Below are positions 59,265-64,000 of a stretch of 64,000 bases of DNA, piece by piece (the stretch's first letter is position 1; the number at the start of each line of letters is the position of its first letter). Source of the stretch: Litomosoides sigmodontis (Eukaryota; Nematoda; Chromadorea; Rhabditida; Onchocercidae); NCBI GenBank assembly GCA_963070105.1, contig OY718805.1, positions 8,647,652-8,711,651 of the forward strand. Reading direction: 5' to 3'. The notes beneath the pieces were generated by a model. It searched no databases and was not told the DNA's origin. It saw nothing but the letters and a program-made list of their open reading frames with translations. The position numbers and the translations under genes were made by a program.

Positions 59265-61439
59265 ATGTTTGTCCATTTCATGACAATCATTTCAATGGTG
59301 CAATTTGCCATAGCTGGCAAATTTCCGAATGGTACCGATACCAATATAAACTTTTTTAGCTGTAATCCTGGTACGTTACAGTAACTTCTGAGTAACACGT
59401 TACAGTAACTTCTGAGTAACATTGAAATACCTTAGGAAACTGTTTTGGTAAGAAAAGTGTGAAGACGATTGATTGGATGGATAAAACGATGATTACCCAT
59501 CAAAATAGGAAGCAAAAAAAAAAGAGAAAAAAAAGGAGAATGCTAGCAAAAATGATTGCTATAATTATTGAGATTTAATGTAAGAATTGGTGGAAAACTT
59601 TTCTGACTTTTAAAACTTTCAAAAAACTTTCAAACAGAAAAAAAAAATCCACAAAATTTACAGCAAATATTATTAACGTTATGCACATTGAACTTTTCGA
59701 TCGAAATGGTTTATCAATGTATCCCATTAAGCTGGAAGAATTAGCAACTGCTAGAATAAAAGCTTACAATAATGGCAATGTGGTAAGTGTGGCTGGTGGT
59801 ACGGCGTGCTTCATTGTCAAAAATTTTTTGAAATTATACAATGCTTGCTGCAATTAGCTGGTCAACTCTCTAAGCTCCAACTGGAAGGCACACTTCACTA
59901 ATTGAAGAAAATAAAATGTATTTTAACAAAGATGAAAAATTGAAGTGTTACAGGTTGCAAGGGAAAAAGTGACTGTAGAAGTTTATGCATTTGTTGAAAA
60001 GGATGGATTATGGATGTGGAGAAATATCGTTCCGGAGCCATTCCGATTCCTACTGTAGCTTAACAAATTCCCAAAATTTACCACCATTGCTTCTTGCCGC
60101 TCTGGCTATGTTTTGTTTTCTGCTTTCGCACTTTTAATGATGTTGAAAATGATGAAATTATTATTCGACTCACTTACAATGATTTTTAATGCAAATTTTT
60201 GCAGACATAATATCGATGGTTGTAAAATGGCCAATAATTGTCCACTGAGAAGAGGCTATGTGAAGTTGACATTACCGCTTAACCTTTACGCCTATGAAGT
60301 CTTTTTCGGTTTCATCGATAAAACTGTGAGCTTTTTTTTCTATTCTTAAGCCTCAAGCATAAACTATTTCATTGAAGATGCTATACTTTGTGACTTTCAA
60401 AAATTTTCGCTAAAACTAGGTTAGTTCAAAGGGTTTGTTTTTTAAACGGAAAATTTTTTATTAAAAGAAAGGAAATGTTGCAGAAGTTTTACCGCTGAAA
60501 AGTGTTTAAAGATTGATATTTGAAAATATAAGTGATGATTGTGAGGTAAAAAATTAAAATTTCAATATTAAAGATAGCTTATCAATTGATCATCAAATTA
60601 TACGATGCTGGAAGTGGTCGAGAATTATCATGTGAAACCATACAATTCAAGCTCATTTAAATGCAACGAGAATAAAGCGAAAAACCTGTGGTGCTGAGTA
60701 AATCGTATAAAAAAAAGGGTTTTTTTTTTGATGAAATACCTGGGTCAATTGTTGCATTTCACTTCAAAATTTGATGTAAAAGTGAAAATTAAAATTTCGC
60801 ACTTTTTCAAATTTTTATTAAACATATTTAATTAAGCAAATGAAAATGGATTTAACTATCAAAAATATTTCGCACTGTTAGGAGGATGAGAAGTTTATAT
60901 AAGTGATGATTTTCAGAAGTATGAAGAATGCGACAATCAACAAATCATACGTAGAGCAGCAGGATATATTTAATTTCGTCAAACTTATTGAACTGTTCAA
61001 ATATCACATTATAAAATTAGCATTGTACTTAACCATTACATACCTTTAATCTTTCATTCAACTTCTAAAATGCTAGTAAAATGTAGTATTTTTGAAATGA
61101 CTACGTGCAACCATTGAAATTTAATTCTGTTCAACAAAAGTAGAGTGTTGTTGAAAAGAAGTACGTGAATTGGACTGACCGGTGAGTTTTCAGGGGTCAT
61201 ATTAGTAGGCATAAGTGCAGCTGCTTGCAAGTATGAGAATTTATCAAATTCAAGTAAACACAAATTTTTTTGTTCTTACAAGTGAAACAATAATTTTGAG
61301 AAATGATAATTCGGTGGAAGTACATTCCATTTCAGTGAATATGACAAATTTACGCTGCGTGTTCCAAGTAAATTTACACGGCGTACTTAAAGATTTGATG
61401 CTGAATTACGCAAATATAAAGTATAGCGAAAGTAATTAA
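59265..61439 (+). CDS. Secreted protein, ML/GM2-activator-like
   Basis: Five exons join in frame: 59265-59370, 59664-59782, 59954-60054, 60205-60325 and 61221-61439. They encode about 220 residues. The N-terminus MFVHFMTIISMVQFAIAG is a plausible signal peptide with cleavage after AIAG. The mature part has SCNPANIINVMHIELFDRNG, EKVTVEVYAFVEKDGLWMW, NIDGCKMANNCPLRRGYVKL and a C-terminal MTNLRCVFQVNLHG. The order Cys, the DGLWMW strand, the C...NCPLRRG pair and a final Cys strand resembles ML-domain lipid-binding proteins (GM2 activator, NPC2), with two probable disulfides and N-glycosylation sites (NGT, NMT). The last junction is uncertain: an alternative acceptor at 61193 reads a different frame, and an extra exon in 60326-61220 cannot be excluded. 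An acceptor duplicated just upstream of the start suggests trans-splicing. Confidence 0.55.
59374..59421 (+). repeat. Perfect 24-bp tandem duplication in intron 1
   Basis: The 24-bp unit beginning CGTTACAGTAACTTC occurs twice without mismatch (59374-59397, 59398-59421), starting 3 nt into the first intron of the secreted-protein gene. Confidence 0.9.
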
Positions 61440-64000
61440 TTCAATAATTAGCTACTATTGCAATTAATTTTTAAATTGCTAAGAGTAGGAAAAAAAAAGT
61501 GAAATCGAAAAACAGAAAGCTATTAAAGCTCAATGAAATTATTTTTTGATCATAAAATTTCATAATGAAAAAAAAAGAAGAACTAATAAAGCTATTAAAA
61601 TGCTAGCCAACCAACTGTTATGGTCATGAATAAATCACATAAAATGCATATTCTTTTATATTACTCTGAACAATTTTACTTTCTGAATTAGTGACGTAAT
61701 CGAAAGTGATGCGCCGTTGAGGTCGCAAGTGAAGTGATAGTGCGTTAGAGTGGCACGTACGTGTGTACTGTACCATCGACGACGCTATCAAATACCTTTC
61801 ATGCGTTCAGCTCTCTTTGATCATTCATTTTTAATCAAAGCATATCAGAATTTCAAATGTACACTTCATATTCATATATATCACTATAAGCATTTACCAA
61901 GTCAAATAATCCCAAATAATATTTGCGCAAATTATCGAATGAACTGCAACGATAAAATTTCAAAAAGTTGTAATTTAACCGATTTAGCTAAAATTAAATA
62001 ATGTATTTTAATAGAGTAAATTTTTGAAAATTTTTTAGTAAAAGTTCATTTTAGCTATACCATCATCATCTTTTCAACATTGTTCATCAAATCATAAAAT
62101 GCATAATTGGAAATTGATAAAATGAAATTAAATGATTTAGAAAGCAAGCAAGTAAAGTGATAATTCATTGAAATTTCTTATTTTTTAGATTTCGATAAAT
62201 TTCTTTTTTTTCTAAATTTACTTCCTTCTAAAATAATTTGAAATTTTTTAGTTGACGATATATTTCTCACAACATTTCAATAGCATTTGCCAATTCCTCA
62301 AACTGTTCAGCTCCAATTCTTATTTTGCTTCACTTTTAGTTCAACAAATTTCCTTTGAAATTTCAAAAAAAAAAGTAATCGTTAACCGTTTTAGTGAATG
62401 TGCATTGGCCATGTCGATGATCTGTTTATCTTCTCATCAAACAATACCGATAGCACCATAACACATCAAAGATCTAACACAAATTTCATATTTATTTCAA
62501 ATAAAGCATAACAGTTGGAGAGGGAGAGAGAGAGAGAGAGAGAGGGATAGAGAAGATATTGAAAGAAAGAGGTAAGTGATATACAAAGATCAAACTTACT
62601 CCAATTTGAATTGCAATCGTTTGTTTACTTTAGTCCCATTTTAAGTCTATTTATCCATTTATTTATATATTTAATTAATTTTTTGTTCGTGATGAGAATA
62701 ACAACACTCTAAAATTATTAAATTAGCTTTTTATTAATTCTTAATGAATTTTAAATTACCCACGCAATTATGTAATATGATGAACTGAATTCACAATGCA
62801 TGTAAATTTTGTGGAATTGTAAACTAAACATTAATGATAATAAACTTTGACTTATCGAATTTAATTTATATTCCATGTCATTACAAATAATAGCATAGCA
62901 CAAGCGAATTAAAACTTATTTCGAATTTAATTTTTTTTTAATATTTATTTTATTGATAAGCAAGGATTTATATTGTATGATTACTTTACCATTTGCTATT
63001 TATATAGGTAATATACAGCAAAGAAATTGAAACACATTTCTAATTAACCCACAACTTCTTTGCTTTTCAATTTTTAACAAATTTATTTTACAAATATTTT
63101 ACTGTAAATATTTGTTACATCTTTTCCCCACTTACATTTGATATCAAAGAGGGAAAATTTCCGATACAAAATTTTATTTTAAGAGCTTTTGAAAAAAAGT
63201 TCATAAATGTTGTGGTGTAAAATGATATAAGCTTTCTTAGCTGTATATTTAAAAGGATAAAAGCTAGAAAATTGCTAGTGTAAAATGAAATTTAAATATT
63301 AATAATTGGAATTAGTGCACCATACTACAAGTTATAATTGATAATTTCAAACTATCAAATGTGGTTAACTTATGTGCCAAAAGAATTAGCATAAAACAAA
63401 AACGGATTAATATTATTGAAGCATTTTAGGATTTGTTGTTTTCACGTTAGTACCATCCACACCTGCCCGCTCTCCTCTAAAGCAATTCATTTGCACAATT
63501 TTCATTGATAGTTTCTGCTGTTTGACATATATTACTGCAACTGTTGTGTTGCCATTTAAAGGGAAGATCAAAAGGGAAAATTGATTTTGTCACTCTTAAT
63601 AGTTAAACTTTTAAAATTTCCAACCAATCGCTGTGATCCACTCTCTCGATGACCATCAATGTTTTCGTTCACACTTGCCAACTGATCGTGCGTATGATGA
63701 TGAGTGTCCGACTCGAGATTTATTTCATCCTTCAATTCCACCATTTTCATCGATTCCTCCCTCCCTCTCATCTACTCTCTCTCTCTCTCCCTCTTTTTTT
63801 TGCTTTCACTCTTTATGAATTGCGGCATACCACTCTCTCGCCATCTTGTCTCACATGATTCATTAATTTTAAAATTTAACTTTTTTCCTCTTTTTTTTTG
63901 CATCGCAAATAGCCATGAAGTAGCTTGAGTCGGTGGGAAAAAAAGAGTGAGTAGTGAAGATCTGAAATTTTAGTTGTGTCAGTGGAAAAATCAAAATGAA
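61440..64000. other. Right end of window, no gene seen
   Basis: About 2.5 kb of AT-rich sequence with a GA-rich run at 62517-62545 and a CT run at about 63763-63796. Short open frames near 61750, 62252 and 63600-63930 lack splice context and recognisable content. A TATATAGG-like motif and AG-rich sequence near the end could belong to a gene beginning outside the window. Confidence 0.5.

Overview
The window is eukaryotic and looks like a nematode nuclear genome. It is AT-rich. Every gene is broken into short exons by introns of roughly 40-1,300 bp with GT...TTTCAG borders. Several start codons sit just downstream of a TTTTAG/TTACAG acceptor with no visible upstream exon, as expected for spliced-leader trans-splicing. 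The best protein matches include genes typical of worms, such as NRDE-2 and a myristoylated-type globin. A spirurid or filarial parasite is plausible from base composition and intron style, but the species cannot be fixed. I saw no bacterial (for example Wolbachia) insert, transposon ORF, tRNA, rRNA or CRISPR array.

Layout. 1.05-5.1 kb (+): SRP72. 5.5-8.8 kb (-): an unrecognised polytopic membrane protein. 10.4-13.15 kb (-): TBC1D20-type Rab GAP, followed by a CT-rich minisatellite at 13.7-14.0 kb. 14.9-17.7 kb (+): ETHE1 persulfide dioxygenase. 18.5-24.4 kb (+): XPF/ERCC4 nuclease. 26.65-28.4 kb (+): globin with an N-myristoylation signal. 29.6-30.7 kb (-): TVP23/FAM18 Golgi protein. 31.8-38.5 kb (-): NRDE-2. 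38.9-39.2 kb (+): a possible two-exon small gene. 39.8-44.0 kb (-): a large lysine/serine-rich, probably nuclear orphan. 46.1-49.3 kb (-): ARP1 (centractin), with an intron almost filled by about 160 copies of a TATAA pentamer. 49.7-50.7 kb (-): ribosomal protein S18, possibly in an operon with arp-1. 51.6-57.1 kb (+): EMC1, with a long (TA)n intron. 59.3-61.4 kb (+): a signal-peptide protein resembling the ML/GM2-activator lipid-binding fold. The remaining gaps hold simple repeats and nothing I can assign.

Functionally these are mostly housekeeping genes. Four touch the early secretory pathway: SRP72 (targeting), EMC1 (membrane insertion), TBC1D20 (Rab1 inactivation) and TVP23 (Golgi). The others cover nucleotide excision repair, nuclear RNAi, dynactin, sulfide oxidation and translation. 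The least described items are the membrane orphan, the lysine-rich orphan with its ambiguous exons, the secreted ML-like protein, the small two-exon ORF and the acylated globin. All exon borders were placed by eye from reading-frame continuity and splice consensus.
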